64,000 bases of DNA from Empedobacter brevis NBRC 14943 = ATCC 43319 (GCF_000382425.1 NZ_KB908294.1:1-64000), one strand, 5' to 3'; counted from the first letter of the stretch, positions 18,393 to 27,679 are shown. Made by a program: numbers and translations. The notes: generated by a model not told the origin, from the sequence alone.

Positions 18393-19598
18393 CTAACTAT
18401 TAGGGATATTAATTACTATTTGTCGTGTATCTTCCTGATTGTAAGATTTTAAGTCAGGATAATTCTTAGCGAAATCCTCAAAGGTTTCTGAAACAATAGA
18501 TATATTGGAATATTTGTTTGCAGCATCAATAAAGGGTTTCATATTTTCGTTGGTTTCATCTATCCCTTTATTTACAATCATCAATTGAAAGCCTGGATTT
18601 TGTTCCAAGGCTTCGATGATTGCGGTTACGATATGTTTATCCCCGAAACTAAAGCCTATTGTAATAAGGAAAACATTCTCCTTTCTCAAATTGGACTGGA
18701 ACCTCGACATCATTTCAAAATACGGCTGTTCATAAGAGCTTTCATATTTTGATTGATGTGGATATATCATCAATGGTTCGTCAGGTTCTTCTTTTTGTAT
18801 AATCTTGTTGTCTTGCTTTTCCCAATTTACAGAACCGTGTAATTTGTACAAATGGAAAACTTTTTGAATAAAATTGTCTTCTTCTTTTACTCTACTTTGA
18901 TTGCGGGAAACAATATCGTAATCATAATTACGCCCACTAAATATTCTTGGTTGAGAAAATGAAAACCCGTCTATAACAACAAAATTGCTTTCACAAGCTG
19001 ATTGTTCAAACATTAGGTCATAATTCAATGTAAACAGCTTAAATCTTGGTAAAGTAACTTTGCGTTTCGTTATTTTATTTAATAAGAGCGTATGTGGCGA
19101 ATTATCTGGCAAACTCAATTGACAGGCTTCTTTGATAAAATCTTTAATTTTGTTTACACAATCCTCAATATCTATATCCTCTTTGGGTATATATGGTATA
19201 GCAGGTGTTGCCATAGAAAGAACCTTTTCTAAATTCTTTACTATAGAGCCATCATCCCATTTTTCATCGTAGCCAATAGTTTCAAGTAACTTTCCAAAAA
19301 CATCGGCTGTTAAAAGAGCTTCCGCATCATCCCATAAATTTGCCATCGACTTACCCAACTTCCCATCTTTTCCCCAACCAATAGATGACCCTGCACCAGT
19401 TAGAAGTAATAAATTCTCAAACTGATTATTTAGAGTTTGGGAGTATTTATTCCTATTTGTTGCAATTGCATAATCAATTCTATTTTCGGTACTTTCTTTG
19501 AAATCGTGAAGTTTGCCGTCGATATATACTTTTATATCAGTAGCATCACTATCATCATAAGCAACAGAACTGTTATTGTTGAGTAAAATGTATTTCAT
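18393..19598 (-). CDS. SIR2-like NADase of a SIR2-HerA anti-phage system
   Basis: A 401-residue protein. After an N-terminal extension of about 60 residues come the SIR2-type motifs: LLLLTGAGSSIG (NAD-binding GAGSS at 68-72), FTLNYD (N192, D194), KLHGSVNW (catalytic-type H254) and GFSFGD (315-320). The combination is that of defence SIR2 domains that hydrolyse NAD+, not of deacetylases, because no zinc-binding cysteines are present. The next gene downstream is its HerA partner. A 55-bp gap separates it from the XRE gene upstream. Confidence 0.9.
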   Translation of the reverse strand: MKYILLNNNSSVAYDDSDATDIKVYIDGKLHDFKESTENRIDYAIATNRNKYSQTLNNQFENLLLLTGAGSSIGWGKDGKLGKSMANLWDDAEALLTADVFGKLLETIGYDEKWDDGSIVKNLEKVLSMATPAIPYIPKEDIDIEDCVNKIKDFIKEACQLSLPDNSPHTLLLNKITKRKVTLPRFKLFTLNYDLMFEQSACESNFVVIDGFSFSQPRIFSGRNYDYDIVSRNQSRVKEEDNFIQKVFHLYKLHGSVNWEKQDNKIIQKEEPDEPLMIYPHQSKYESSYEQPYFEMMSRFQSNLRKENVFLITIGFSFGDKHIVTAIIEALEQNPGFQLMIVNKGIDETNENMKPFIDAANKYSNISIVSETFEDFAKNYPDLKSYNQEDTRQIVINIPNS

Positions 19599-19653
19599 AT
19601 TCGCATATTTTATTTGTTAACCTTTTTATTGCCAAAGAAGAGTTGTTAAAAAC

Positions 19654-19953
19654 CTAATCTGCATTATTCTTGATTGCATTTAATTCTTTTAAAACAATTT
19701 TTAAAGCCTGCTTTCCTATTTCTTTATCGTCAATAAGTCCCTTTATTTTATCTGAAAACCATAAAACCAATAGCTCATCAATTGGGGTATTCAAAAATTC
19801 TGCAAGCTTTTCGATGTGTTTTCTTGGCAATGGTCTTTCTTCATTTTCGACTTTACTGATAAAAGCACTATCCAGTTCCAATGCAGCCCCAACTTCCCGT
19901 AGGAACAATCCTTTACTTTCTCTTAGTCTTTTTATGTGTTTTCCAAATGCCAT
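19654..19953 (-). CDS. XRE-family HTH regulator of the SIR2-HerA island
   Basis: A 99-residue protein with an N-terminal Cro/C1-type HTH (residues 6-60: IKRLRESKGLFLREVGAALE, then FISKVENEERPLPRKHIEKL) and a short helical tail. This resembles controller proteins of restriction-modification systems. It lies directly upstream of SIR2 and HerA in the same direction, so it probably controls their expression. An operator-like repeat lies 9 bp upstream of its start at 19962-19978. Confidence 0.85.
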   Translation of the reverse strand: MAFGKHIKRLRESKGLFLREVGAALELDSAFISKVENEERPLPRKHIEKLAEFLNTPIDELLVLWFSDKIKGLIDDKEIGKQALKIVLKELNAIKNNAD

Positions 19954-19961
19954 TTTGCTTT

Positions 19962-19978
19962 TTTAAGACTTGTCTAAA
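19962..19978. promoter_or_regulatory. Candidate operator of the XRE regulator
   Basis: TTTAAGACTTGTCTAAA is a 17-bp imperfect palindrome centred on AGACTTGTCT, just upstream of the XRE gene. A half-site-like TTTAGACTT recurs at about 20018-20026. This layout would fit autoregulation of the defence island. Confidence 0.35.
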
Positions 19979-20039
19979 TATGTCAAATTTAAGCAAAATA
20001 GTTTAATAAATACGGATTTAGACTTTCTATAAAGCCACT

Positions 20040-20128
20040 CACTGCCAAATCATTCCTTTGACTGCCACTTTATTATAACGCCCTGATTTCTGAAACACCT
20101 TTGTCCCGAAAGTCCGCAAGGTGCGGGA
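20040..20128 (+). promoter_or_regulatory. Promoter element and leader hairpins of the traE-Q operon
   Basis: CACTGCCAAATCATTCCTTT and GACTGCCACTTTATT (20040-20074) repeat the ICE promoter element; the second part matches the mobC upstream region. The leader then contains CCGCA-AGG-TGCGG (20114-20126), which overlaps an alternative pairing of TCCCG (20104-20108) with CGGGA (20124-20128). The two cannot form together. Confidence 0.4.
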
Positions 20129-20157
20129 TAACAATAACAAATTAATGTGTTTCAATT

Positions 20158-20463
20158 ATGGAAAAACAGAGAAAAAAAGTTTTGCTGGCAGCCGTGGCTA
20201 TGCTGTCAGGAATTGGTGCGCTCGCACAGGGAAACGGCTCGGCAGGTATCAACGAGGCTACCCAAATGGTAACGTCTTATTTCGACCCCGCAACCCAATT
20301 AATTTACGCCATCGGTGCGGTGGTCGGGCTAATCGGAGGTGTTAAGGTGTACAACAAATTCAGTTCGGGCGACCCCGATACATCGAAAACTGCGGCGAGC
20401 TGGTTCGGTGCGTGTATCTTCTTAATTGTTGCGGCTACCATCCTGCGTTCATTCTTCCTTTAA
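20158..20463 (+). CDS. traE: TraE, DUF4134 conjugation protein
   Basis: A 101-residue protein with an N-terminal signal-like segment ending at ALAQ (residue 24) and two membrane segments (about 49-66 and 83-100). The length and pattern are those of TraE (DUF4134) in CTnDOT-like elements, comparable to VirB2-type pilins or small channel subunits. It is the first gene of the transfer operon, and traF starts 11 bp after it. Confidence 0.9.
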   Translation: MEKQRKKVLLAAVAMLSGIGALAQGNGSAGINEATQMVTSYFDPATQLIYAIGAVVGLIGGVKVYNKFSSGDPDTSKTAASWFGACIFLIVAATILRSFFL

Positions 20464-20474
20464 TCCTTTGCTTT

Positions 20475-20807
20475 ATGAACAATTACAACATAAACAAAGG
20501 CATCGGAAGAACGGTGGAATTTAAAGGTTTGAAAGCGCAATACCTTTTCATCTTCGCAGGCGGACTGCTCGGTACGCTCATCCTCGTGATGATACTGTAT
20601 ATGGCAGGCGTAAACTCTTACATCTGCCTGTTCCTCGGAGCAGGCGGTGCTTCGCTCATTGTGTGGCAGACCTTTTCACTAAACAGGAAGTACGGCGAAC
20701 ACGGGCTAATGAAAATCGGGGCAGGAAAAAGACATCCCCGATACATCATTTGTCGCAAGCCTGTACACCGCTATTTAAAATTCACTCCTAAATCGAATGC
20801 CCTATGA
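20475..20807 (+). CDS. traF: TraF, DUF4133 conjugation protein
   Basis: A 110-residue protein with two close membrane segments (about 27-48 and 52-70), typical of DUF4133 and of VirB3-like proteins, which precede the VirB4 ATPase in type IV secretion operons. I start it at the ATG at 20475 (MNNYNINKG); a longer frame from 20412 would overlap traE. It overlaps traG by 4 bases (ATGA). Confidence 0.88.
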   Translation: MNNYNINKGIGRTVEFKGLKAQYLFIFAGGLLGTLILVMILYMAGVNSYICLFLGAGGASLIVWQTFSLNRKYGEHGLMKIGAGKRHPRYIICRKPVHRYLKFTPKSNAL

Positions 20808-23308
20808 GAAACGTTGCAAAGACAACAACGCTGGAAAACAAATTTCCTTTGTTGGCAGTAGAAAACAACTGCATCCTTTCCAAAGATGCGGACATTACCG
20901 CCTGCTTTGAGGTTCGTTTGCCGGAACTGTTTACGGTAGCATCGGCGGAATACGAAGCCATTCACTCCGCCTGGCACAAGGCTATCAAGACTTTGCCGGA
21001 TTTTACGGTCATCCACAAACAGGATTGGTACATCAAAGAAAGCTATGCTCCCGATTTGGCAAAGGAAGACCAAAGTTTTTTGGCTAAATCCTACCAACGC
21101 CATTTTAATGAGCGACCATTTCTGAACCATTATTGTTACCTGTTCCTGACCAAGACAACCAAAGAGCGTATGCGTATGCAAAGTAATTTTTCATCGCTTT
21201 GCAAAGGTTCGCTGATACCAAAGGAAATCAGGAACAAGGAACCGATACACCGCTTTATGGAAGCGGTGACACAGTTTGAACGTATCGTAAACGATAGTGG
21301 TTTTATAACGCTGCAACGCCTTACCGAAGATGACATCATCGGAACTGACGAAAAGCAGGGATTACTGGAACAATACCTTACGCTATCGAGGGATGCGGGA
21401 ACACCGATGCAGGACATCGCACTCGGAACAGAAGAAGTCCGTGTCGGGAACAAAAGGTTAAGCCTGCACACGCTTTCGGACACGGACGACCTACCCGGAA
21501 CGGTATCTGCCGATACCCGTTTTGAAAAGCTATCTACCGACCGTAGCGACTGCCGTTTGTCATTCGCCGCACCGGTGGGCTTGCTGTTAAGCTGTAACCA
21601 TATCTACAACCAATATTTGTTTATAGACAACAGCGAAGACAACCTGCAAAAGTTTGAAAAGTCTGCAAGGAATATGCACTCTTTGGCAAGGTATAGCAGG
21701 GCAAACCAAATCAACAAAGAGTGGATAGAAAAATACCTGAACGAAGCACATTCGTTCGGTCTTTCTTCCATAAGGGCACACTTCAACATTATGGCGTGGT
21801 CGGAAGACCCTGCGGAGCTGAAACAGTTAAAGAACGATTGCGGTAGTGCATTGGCATTGATGGAGTGTAAGCCTCGCCACAACACTACGGACGTAGCCAC
21901 TTTGTTTTGGGCTGGAATGCCCGGCAATGCAGGCGATTTTCCGAGTGAGGAAAGTTTTTACACTTTTATCGAGCCTGCGTTATGCTTCTTCACGGAAGAA
22001 ACCAACTACCACAATTCGCCCTCTCCGTTCGGTATCAAAATGGCTGACCGCCTGACCGGAAAGCCTATCCATTTGGATATATCGGATTTGCCAATGAAAC
22101 GTGGGATTATCACGAACCGCAACAAATTCATTTTGGGGCCATCAGGTTCGGGAAAATCGTTCTTCACAAATCATATGGTAAGGCAATACTACGAACAGGG
22201 TGCTCACGTCCTGTTGGTGGATACAGGGAATAGTTATCAGGGCTTATGCGAACTCATCAAAGGAAAGACCAAAGGCGAAGACGGCGTGTATTTTACATAC
22301 ACCGAAGACAATCCCATTGCCTTTAACCCTTTCTATACCGATGATGGCGTGTTCGACATTGAGAAGCGTGAAAGTGTCAAGACTTTGATACTGACACTCT
22401 GGAAACGTGATGATGAACCGCCAACCCGTTCTGAAGAGGTTGCTCTTTCCAATGCCGTAAGCGGCTATATCGAACGTATCAAAACGGACGATGTTTACCC
22501 ATCATTTAACGGTTTCTACGAGTATGTCAAAGGCGATTACCGCAAGGTACTCGAAGAAAAACAGGTAAGGGAAAAAGACTTTGACATAGCAAATTTTTTA
22601 AACGTTCTCGAACCCTACTATAAAGGTGGAGAGTACGATTATCTGTTGAACTCCGATAAGCAGTTAGACCTGCTTTCCAAACGCTTTATCGTGTTTGAAA
22701 TTGATGCGATTAAAGACCACAAAATCCTCTTTCCCATAGTCACAATTATCATTATGGAAGTTTTTATCAACAAGATGCGGAGGCTGAAAGGTATCCGAAA
22801 ACTCATCCTGATTGAAGAAGCGTGGAAAGCGATTGCCAAAGAAGGAATGGCGGAATATATAAAATATTTATTTAAAACCGTCCGCAAATTCTTCGGAGAG
22901 GCGATTGTCGTTACGCAAGAGGTAGATGATATTATCCAGTCGCCCATTGTAAAAGAAAGTATCATCAACAATTCCGACTGTAAAATCCTCTTAGACCAGC
23001 GTAAGTATATGAATAAATTCGATGACATACAGGCAATGTTGGGGCTTACAGATAAGGAAAAAGGTCAGGTACTTTCTATCAATATGAACAACGATGCAAG
23101 CCGACTGTACAAAGAGGTTTGGATTGGCTTAGGTGGTACGAACTCGGCAGTCTATGCCACCGAAGTTAGTTTGGAGGAATACCTCGCATACACGACAGAA
23201 GAAACCGAAAAAATGGAAGTGATGCAATTAGCTTCCGAATTGGACGGTAACGTAGAACTCGCCATTAAGCATATCGCAATGCAAAGGCGTGACAAAGCAA
23301 ATCAATAG
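20804..23308 (+). CDS. traG: TraG, VirB4-type conjugation ATPase
   Basis: An 834-residue ATPase. ILGPSGSGKSFF (about 441-452) is the Walker A, and LILIEEAWKAIAKEG (about 667-681) contains the Walker B. The N-terminal 400 residues match the VirB4/TraG N-domain. It powers assembly of the mating channel at the inner membrane. It is the largest gene of the transfer operon. TraI follows after 26 bp, and no gene sits in the traH position. Confidence 0.95.
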   Translation: MRNVAKTTTLENKFPLLAVENNCILSKDADITACFEVRLPELFTVASAEYEAIHSAWHKAIKTLPDFTVIHKQDWYIKESYAPDLAKEDQSFLAKSYQRHFNERPFLNHYCYLFLTKTTKERMRMQSNFSSLCKGSLIPKEIRNKEPIHRFMEAVTQFERIVNDSGFITLQRLTEDDIIGTDEKQGLLEQYLTLSRDAGTPMQDIALGTEEVRVGNKRLSLHTLSDTDDLPGTVSADTRFEKLSTDRSDCRLSFAAPVGLLLSCNHIYNQYLFIDNSEDNLQKFEKSARNMHSLARYSRANQINKEWIEKYLNEAHSFGLSSIRAHFNIMAWSEDPAELKQLKNDCGSALALMECKPRHNTTDVATLFWAGMPGNAGDFPSEESFYTFIEPALCFFTEETNYHNSPSPFGIKMADRLTGKPIHLDISDLPMKRGIITNRNKFILGPSGSGKSFFTNHMVRQYYEQGAHVLLVDTGNSYQGLCELIKGKTKGEDGVYFTYTEDNPIAFNPFYTDDGVFDIEKRESVKTLILTLWKRDDEPPTRSEEVALSNAVSGYIERIKTDDVYPSFNGFYEYVKGDYRKVLEEKQVREKDFDIANFLNVLEPYYKGGEYDYLLNSDKQLDLLSKRFIVFEIDAIKDHKILFPIVTIIIMEVFINKMRRLKGIRKLILIEEAWKAIAKEGMAEYIKYLFKTVRKFFGEAIVVTQEVDDIIQSPIVKESIINNSDCKILLDQRKYMNKFDDIQAMLGLTDKEKGQVLSINMNNDASRLYKEVWIGLGGTNSAVYATEVSLEEYLAYTTEETEKMEVMQLASELDGNVELAIKHIAMQRRDKANQ

Positions 23309-23334
23309 TCATTAACATTTTAAAATTCATAAAA

Positions 23335-23967
23335 ATGAAAAAGTTCCTTTTTATGGTGTGTACGGCACTAATGCTCGCCGTAGCACCGTCCGCAAAAGCA
23401 CAATGGGTAGTAACCGACCCCACAAATCTGGCATCGGGTATTCTCAACAGTGCGAATGAAATCGTACAGACTTCTTCCACGGTATCCAATGTAATTAAAA
23501 ATTTCAAGGAAGTGGAAAAGGTGTATAAACAGGGTAAGGAGTATTACGACAAGCTACAAGCTGTAAATAATCTTGTAAAAGATGCACGTAAGGTACAGCA
23601 GACTGTATTGCTTGTCGGTGACGTATCCGAAATGTATGTTACCAACTTCGGTAAGATGATGAACGACCCGAATTTTTCTGCACAGGAATTGGCAGCTATC
23701 AGCAATGGTTATTCGGCACTATTGAATGAAAGTACCGAACTGCTGAAAGAACTCAAACAGATTGTAACCTCATCAAGCCTTTCGCTGAACGACAAAGAGC
23801 GTATGGATATTATTGATAGAGTGTACAAAGAAGTAAAGGAATACCACAGCTTGGTACGCTACTATACCAATAAGAATATCTCTGTAAGTATTCTAAGAGC
23901 AAAAAAGCAGAACAATACCAAAAGAGTGCTTGACCTCTATGGAACTCCTAACCAAAAATACTGGTAG
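23335..23967 (+). CDS. traI: TraI, DUF4141 conjugation protein
   Basis: A 210-residue exported protein. A signal peptide ends near SAKAQ (residues 19-23), followed by helical, coiled-coil-like sequence. It matches DUF4141 (TraI) by position and character. The layout resembles VirB5-like periplasmic components, but that equivalence is an inference. TraJ begins 2 bp after the stop. Confidence 0.85.
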   Translation: MKKFLFMVCTALMLAVAPSAKAQWVVTDPTNLASGILNSANEIVQTSSTVSNVIKNFKEVEKVYKQGKEYYDKLQAVNNLVKDARKVQQTVLLVGDVSEMYVTNFGKMMNDPNFSAQELAAISNGYSALLNESTELLKELKQIVTSSSLSLNDKERMDIIDRVYKEVKEYHSLVRYYTNKNISVSILRAKKQNNTKRVLDLYGTPNQKYW

Positions 23968-23969
23968 TT

Positions 23970-24965
23970 ATGGAATTTCAAAATCTTCACGAAGTCCTAC
24001 GCTCATTATATGATGAGATGCTCCCACTGTCCGCCGATATGGCGGCAGTGGCTAAAGGGATAGCCGGATTGGGGGCTTTGTTCTATGTTGCCATAAAAGT
24101 ATGGCAGGCTTTGAGCAGGGCTGAACCCATTGATATGTACCCCTTGCTCCGTCCTTTCGCTTTGGGGCTTTGCATTATGTTTTTCCCAACTATCGTATTG
24201 GGAACAATCAATGCCGTGTTAAGTCCGGTGGTACAGGGTACTCACACAATCCTCGAAAATCAGGTGCTTGACCTCAACGATTTGCAGGCGAAAAAAGACC
24301 TGCTCGAACGGGAAGCTATGCTACGAAATCCTGAAACAGCCTATCTCGTATCAAATGAGGAATTTGATAAAAAGCTCGAAGAATTGGGCTGGTCGCCCGG
24401 CGATTTGATTACGATGTCGGGAATGTATATGGATAGGTTTGCCTACCAAACCGAACAAGCTATTAAGAATTGGTTTCGCAATCTGTTAGAGGTACTGTTT
24501 CAGGCGGCAGCTTTGGTCATTGATACCATAAGGACGTTCTTTCTCATTGTCCTGTCCATACTCGGGCCGATAGCCTTTGCGATAAGCGTGTGGGACGGTT
24601 TTCAGTCCACGCTCACGCAATGGCTGACCCGATACGTCAGCGTTTACCTGTGGTTGCCTGTGGCAGACCTGTTCAGCTCTATGCTTGCCAAAATACAATC
24701 CCTCATTATCGAAAAGGATATAGCAATGCTTGCCGACCCGACTTACATTCCTGATACCTCAAATACCGTGTACATCATCTTTATGATAATCGGCATCATC
24801 GGGTACTTCACAATTCCGACCGTGACAGGTTGGGTAATCCAAGCCGGAGGCGCAGGAAACTTTACCCGTAATGTCAACCAAGCTGCAATGAAAACCGGAA
24901 ATATCGCCGGAGCAGGAACAGGTTCGGCAGTTGGAAATATCGGTGGCAGGTTAATGGGGAAATAA
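23970..24965 (+). CDS. traJ: TraJ, VirB6-like polytopic membrane protein
   Basis: A 331-residue inner-membrane protein. Hydrophobic segments lie at about 27-45, 63-85, 170-205, 215-240 and 265-290, and the tail is rich in glycine and alanine. This is the pattern of TraJ/VirB6, the central pore protein of the inner-membrane complex. It lies between TraI and TraK as in CTnDOT. Confidence 0.9.
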   Translation: MEFQNLHEVLRSLYDEMLPLSADMAAVAKGIAGLGALFYVAIKVWQALSRAEPIDMYPLLRPFALGLCIMFFPTIVLGTINAVLSPVVQGTHTILENQVLDLNDLQAKKDLLEREAMLRNPETAYLVSNEEFDKKLEELGWSPGDLITMSGMYMDRFAYQTEQAIKNWFRNLLEVLFQAAALVIDTIRTFFLIVLSILGPIAFAISVWDGFQSTLTQWLTRYVSVYLWLPVADLFSSMLAKIQSLIIEKDIAMLADPTYIPDTSNTVYIIFMIIGIIGYFTIPTVTGWVIQAGGAGNFTRNVNQAAMKTGNIAGAGTGSAVGNIGGRLMGK

Positions 24966-24986
24966 AAACAATCAAATCATTTAAAA

Positions 24987-25610
24987 ATGGAATTTAAAAC
25001 ATTAAGAAATATCGAAAACAGTTTTAGGCAAATACGGCTGTATGCCATTGTATTTGCCGTTCTCTGCCTAAGTGTGGTAGGATTTTCACTTTGGAAATCT
25101 TACAGCTTTGCAGACGAACAACGCCAAAAAATCTATGTGCTGGATAATGGAAAATCGTTGATGCTTGCCTTATCGCAAGATGCAAGTATCAACCGACCTG
25201 TGGAAGCAAGGGAGCACGTCAGGCGTTTTCACGAACTCTTTTTTACGCTTGCTCCCGACAAGAACGCTATCGAAAGCAATATGAGCAGGGCATTCAACCT
25301 TGCCGATAAATCAGCTTTTGATTATTACAAAGACCTATCGGAAAAGGGCTATTACAGCAGGATTATTTCGGGGAATGTACAGCAACGCATTGAGGTGGAT
25401 AGTGTCGTGTGCAATTTCGACACCTATCCGTATGCGGTGCGTACCTACGCCAAACAATTCATTATCCGTTCGAGCAACGTGACCAGGCGTAACCTGATTA
25501 CTTCCTGCTATCTCGTGAACTCTGTCCGTTCGGACAACAACCCGCAAGGCTTCAACATCGAAAAGTTTGCAGTGATAGAAAACAGGGATATAGAAGTTAT
25601 CGAACGCTAA
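24987..25610 (+). CDS. traK: TraK, VirB8-like conjugation protein
   Basis: A 207-residue protein with one N-terminal membrane helix (about 17-35) and a periplasmic domain. The length and architecture match TraK of Bacteroidota elements, which corresponds to VirB8. It would bridge the inner-membrane pore and the periplasmic core. Confidence 0.9.
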   Translation: MEFKTLRNIENSFRQIRLYAIVFAVLCLSVVGFSLWKSYSFADEQRQKIYVLDNGKSLMLALSQDASINRPVEAREHVRRFHELFFTLAPDKNAIESNMSRAFNLADKSAFDYYKDLSEKGYYSRIISGNVQQRIEVDSVVCNFDTYPYAVRTYAKQFIIRSSNVTRRNLITSCYLVNSVRSDNNPQGFNIEKFAVIENRDIEVIER

Positions 25611-25622
25611 AAAAACAATCTT

Positions 25623-26051
25623 ATGGAAGCATTATCAGATTTAAACACGTTTGCAAAAATCCTTACCGATAAAGGATATAACGGCTATTTCCATACGCAG
25701 GGAGCGTATGCCGGAAAGTTGAAGGAAAGTATCGGCGAATACCTCGAAAACTGCCAAAAAGGTACAGATAGTTTGCCTAAACAGGACTTGTTGCTGACGG
25801 GCTACCTGCAATGGTCGGGCGAAGACAAGCCAAGTGTAGAATGCAGTATGTGGGTAAAATACCTGAACGGCAAATTCTCGCTCAACAGAATGGAGGTTGC
25901 AAGGAAAGACCAATTTGGGCAACTGCTGAAAAAATCGGAACTGACAAACCTGTCTGTAATATCCGCACCCAAAGCGGTTGAGGCAGTCGCTTTGGTCAAT
26001 GAAGAACCGAAGCAAAAGGCAGGTCAAAGTCCTAAGCGTTTCAAGCTATAA
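25623..26051 (+). CDS. Conserved unknown protein between traK and traL
   Basis: A 142-residue hydrophilic protein with no signal peptide or membrane segment. I recognise no domain. The spacing (12 bp after traK, 19 bp before traL) and the same strand make it part of the transfer operon. Its codon use looks like the neighbouring tra genes. A cytoplasmic accessory role in transfer is an inference from position only. Confidence 0.75.
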   Translation: MEALSDLNTFAKILTDKGYNGYFHTQGAYAGKLKESIGEYLENCQKGTDSLPKQDLLLTGYLQWSGEDKPSVECSMWVKYLNGKFSLNRMEVARKDQFGQLLKKSELTNLSVISAPKAVEAVALVNEEPKQKAGQSPKRFKL

Positions 26052-26070
26052 CAACAGAAATAGTAAGGTT

Positions 26071-26358
26071 ATGAAAAAACTAAGAGCAAATATGGACAGG
26101 TACTTTGACAAGCTGGACGAACGCTGGCGGGCATTGCCCTTGCGGAAACAGCACCAATACACACTTTACTTTTTTGTGGGGTATCTACTGCTTACGGCAG
26201 GGGTCATTTGCAAAGTATGGTACGATACCTCAAAGTCGGGTAACGATATGGTCATTGAGCATATCGAAAACCCTGTCCTCAAAAAAAGTGAAAGCCCTGC
26301 AAGATTGCAGGACACATTATCAACAATTCTAAAAAACAAGATTTATGAAAGAAAATGA
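26071..26358 (+). CDS. traL: TraL, DUF3989 conjugation protein
   Basis: A 95-residue protein with a charged N-terminus (MDRYFDKLDERWRALPLRKQ) and one membrane helix (about 29-47). It matches DUF3989 (TraL). I start it at the ATG at 26071; an upstream frame overlaps the previous gene and is not needed. It overlaps traM by 14 bases. Confidence 0.87.
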   Translation: MKKLRANMDRYFDKLDERWRALPLRKQHQYTLYFFVGYLLLTAGVICKVWYDTSKSGNDMVIEHIENPVLKKSESPARLQDTLSTILKNKIYERK

Positions 26359-27679
26359 GAACAAAAAGTCGGTTGTTCGGGTAACGGAAGGGAACCAGGC
26401 AGCAACCGCTGATGTACCGCAAGACGGTACACAGAACAAAGCCGAAAAGCTCAAAAAGCCGCTCATCTTTGGCTTAATGGGAATTGTCTTCGTAGGTTGT
26501 ATGTACCTCATATTTAAACCATCCGCAGACAAAAAGGAAATCGAGAACATCGGGCTGAACGATGCAGTACCAGAGGCTACCGGAGCAGGAATGCCTGCCG
26601 ACAAAGGCAAGGCTTATGAGTTGGAAATGCTGGAACGCAAAGAGCAAGAAAAACGCAATGCACTTACCACGCTTTCTGACTATTGGAATACTGAAGACAA
26701 AAAAGAGCCTAATGATGAATTTCCCGAAGAAGACGAAAGCAACAGCTATGGCGGTGGCAGAGGTTCGGGCAGAAACGGCAATCCGGCATTGAGCAGTTAC
26801 CGCAATGCACAAAGCACATTGGGTTCATTTTATCAGGATAACAACTCGGAAACAACAGAACTCCGCAGGCAATTGGACGAACTAAAAGAACAATTAGCCG
26901 AGAAAGATGTGCCTAAATCTGTAACCGTTGATGACCAGCTTGCCCTAATGGAGAAATCCTACCAGATGGCGGCAAAGTATCTGCCAACGGGTACAAATTC
27001 GACAGAAGTTCCACCTGTTAAAAGTGCAGGTACAGCTACGACCGGTTCAACTCAAAAAGAACATTTTGTAGCGTTTACACCGACAAGGAAAAACACCGTT
27101 TCCGCTTTGTATCGTGAGCCTACGGACAGTGCCTTTTTAGCCGATTGGAGCGAAACAAGAAACCGGGGCTTTTATACCGCAGGTTCTATTGAGCAAACGG
27201 CACAACCGAAAAACAGTATCAAAGCCTGTGTACACGATGCACAAACGGTTATCGGCGAAACAGGGGTACGATTGCGATTGTTAGAGCCAGCCCAAACGCC
27301 CGGGCGTACCATTCCAAAAGGAACGATTGTAACAGCTAATGCCAAATTTCAGGGTGGACGATTACAGCTAAAAATTACCTCCGTAGAATTAGAGGGCAAC
27401 ATCATTCCGGTTGATATTACTATTTACGATTTGGACGGACAGCAAGGCTTGTACGTTCCGTATTCGCCCGAAATGAACGCCCTTACCGAAATGGCGGGCA
27501 ATATGAGCCAGACTTCGGGAACAAGCATAATGCTCACGCAGAATGCAGGACAACAGGTTGCTGCTGATTTAAGCCGTGGCGTGGTACAGGGTGTTTCGGG
27601 CTATTTCGCCAAAAAGGTAAGAACCCCAAAGGTTACGCTAAAAGCGGGGCATCAGGTCTTCCTTGTATCTAAAAAATAA
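26345..27679 (+). CDS. traM: TraM, VirB10-like conjugation protein
   Basis: A 444-residue protein. The N-terminal cytoplasmic 40 residues lead to a membrane helix (about 39-57), then a charged, low-complexity linker with a glycine-rich stretch (YGGGRGSGRNGN, about 138-149). The conserved C-terminal domain spans about 270-444. This is the layout of TraM/VirB10, which spans the envelope and connects inner and outer complexes. Confidence 0.9.
   Translation: MKENENKKSVVRVTEGNQAATADVPQDGTQNKAEKLKKPLIFGLMGIVFVGCMYLIFKPSADKKEIENIGLNDAVPEATGAGMPADKGKAYELEMLERKEQEKRNALTTLSDYWNTEDKKEPNDEFPEEDESNSYGGGRGSGRNGNPALSSYRNAQSTLGSFYQDNNSETTELRRQLDELKEQLAEKDVPKSVTVDDQLALMEKSYQMAAKYLPTGTNSTEVPPVKSAGTATTGSTQKEHFVAFTPTRKNTVSALYREPTDSAFLADWSETRNRGFYTAGSIEQTAQPKNSIKACVHDAQTVIGETGVRLRLLEPAQTPGRTIPKGTIVTANAKFQGGRLQLKITSVELEGNIIPVDITIYDLDGQQGLYVPYSPEMNALTEMAGNMSQTSGTSIMLTQNAGQQVAADLSRGVVQGVSGYFAKKVRTPKVTLKAGHQVFLVSKK

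Noticed and set aside
18393-19598. SIR2 gene as ThsA of a Thoeris system
   Set aside because: There is no TIR-domain ThsB or SLOG domain nearby. The adjacent HerA gene with a 2-bp gap identifies SIR2-HerA instead.
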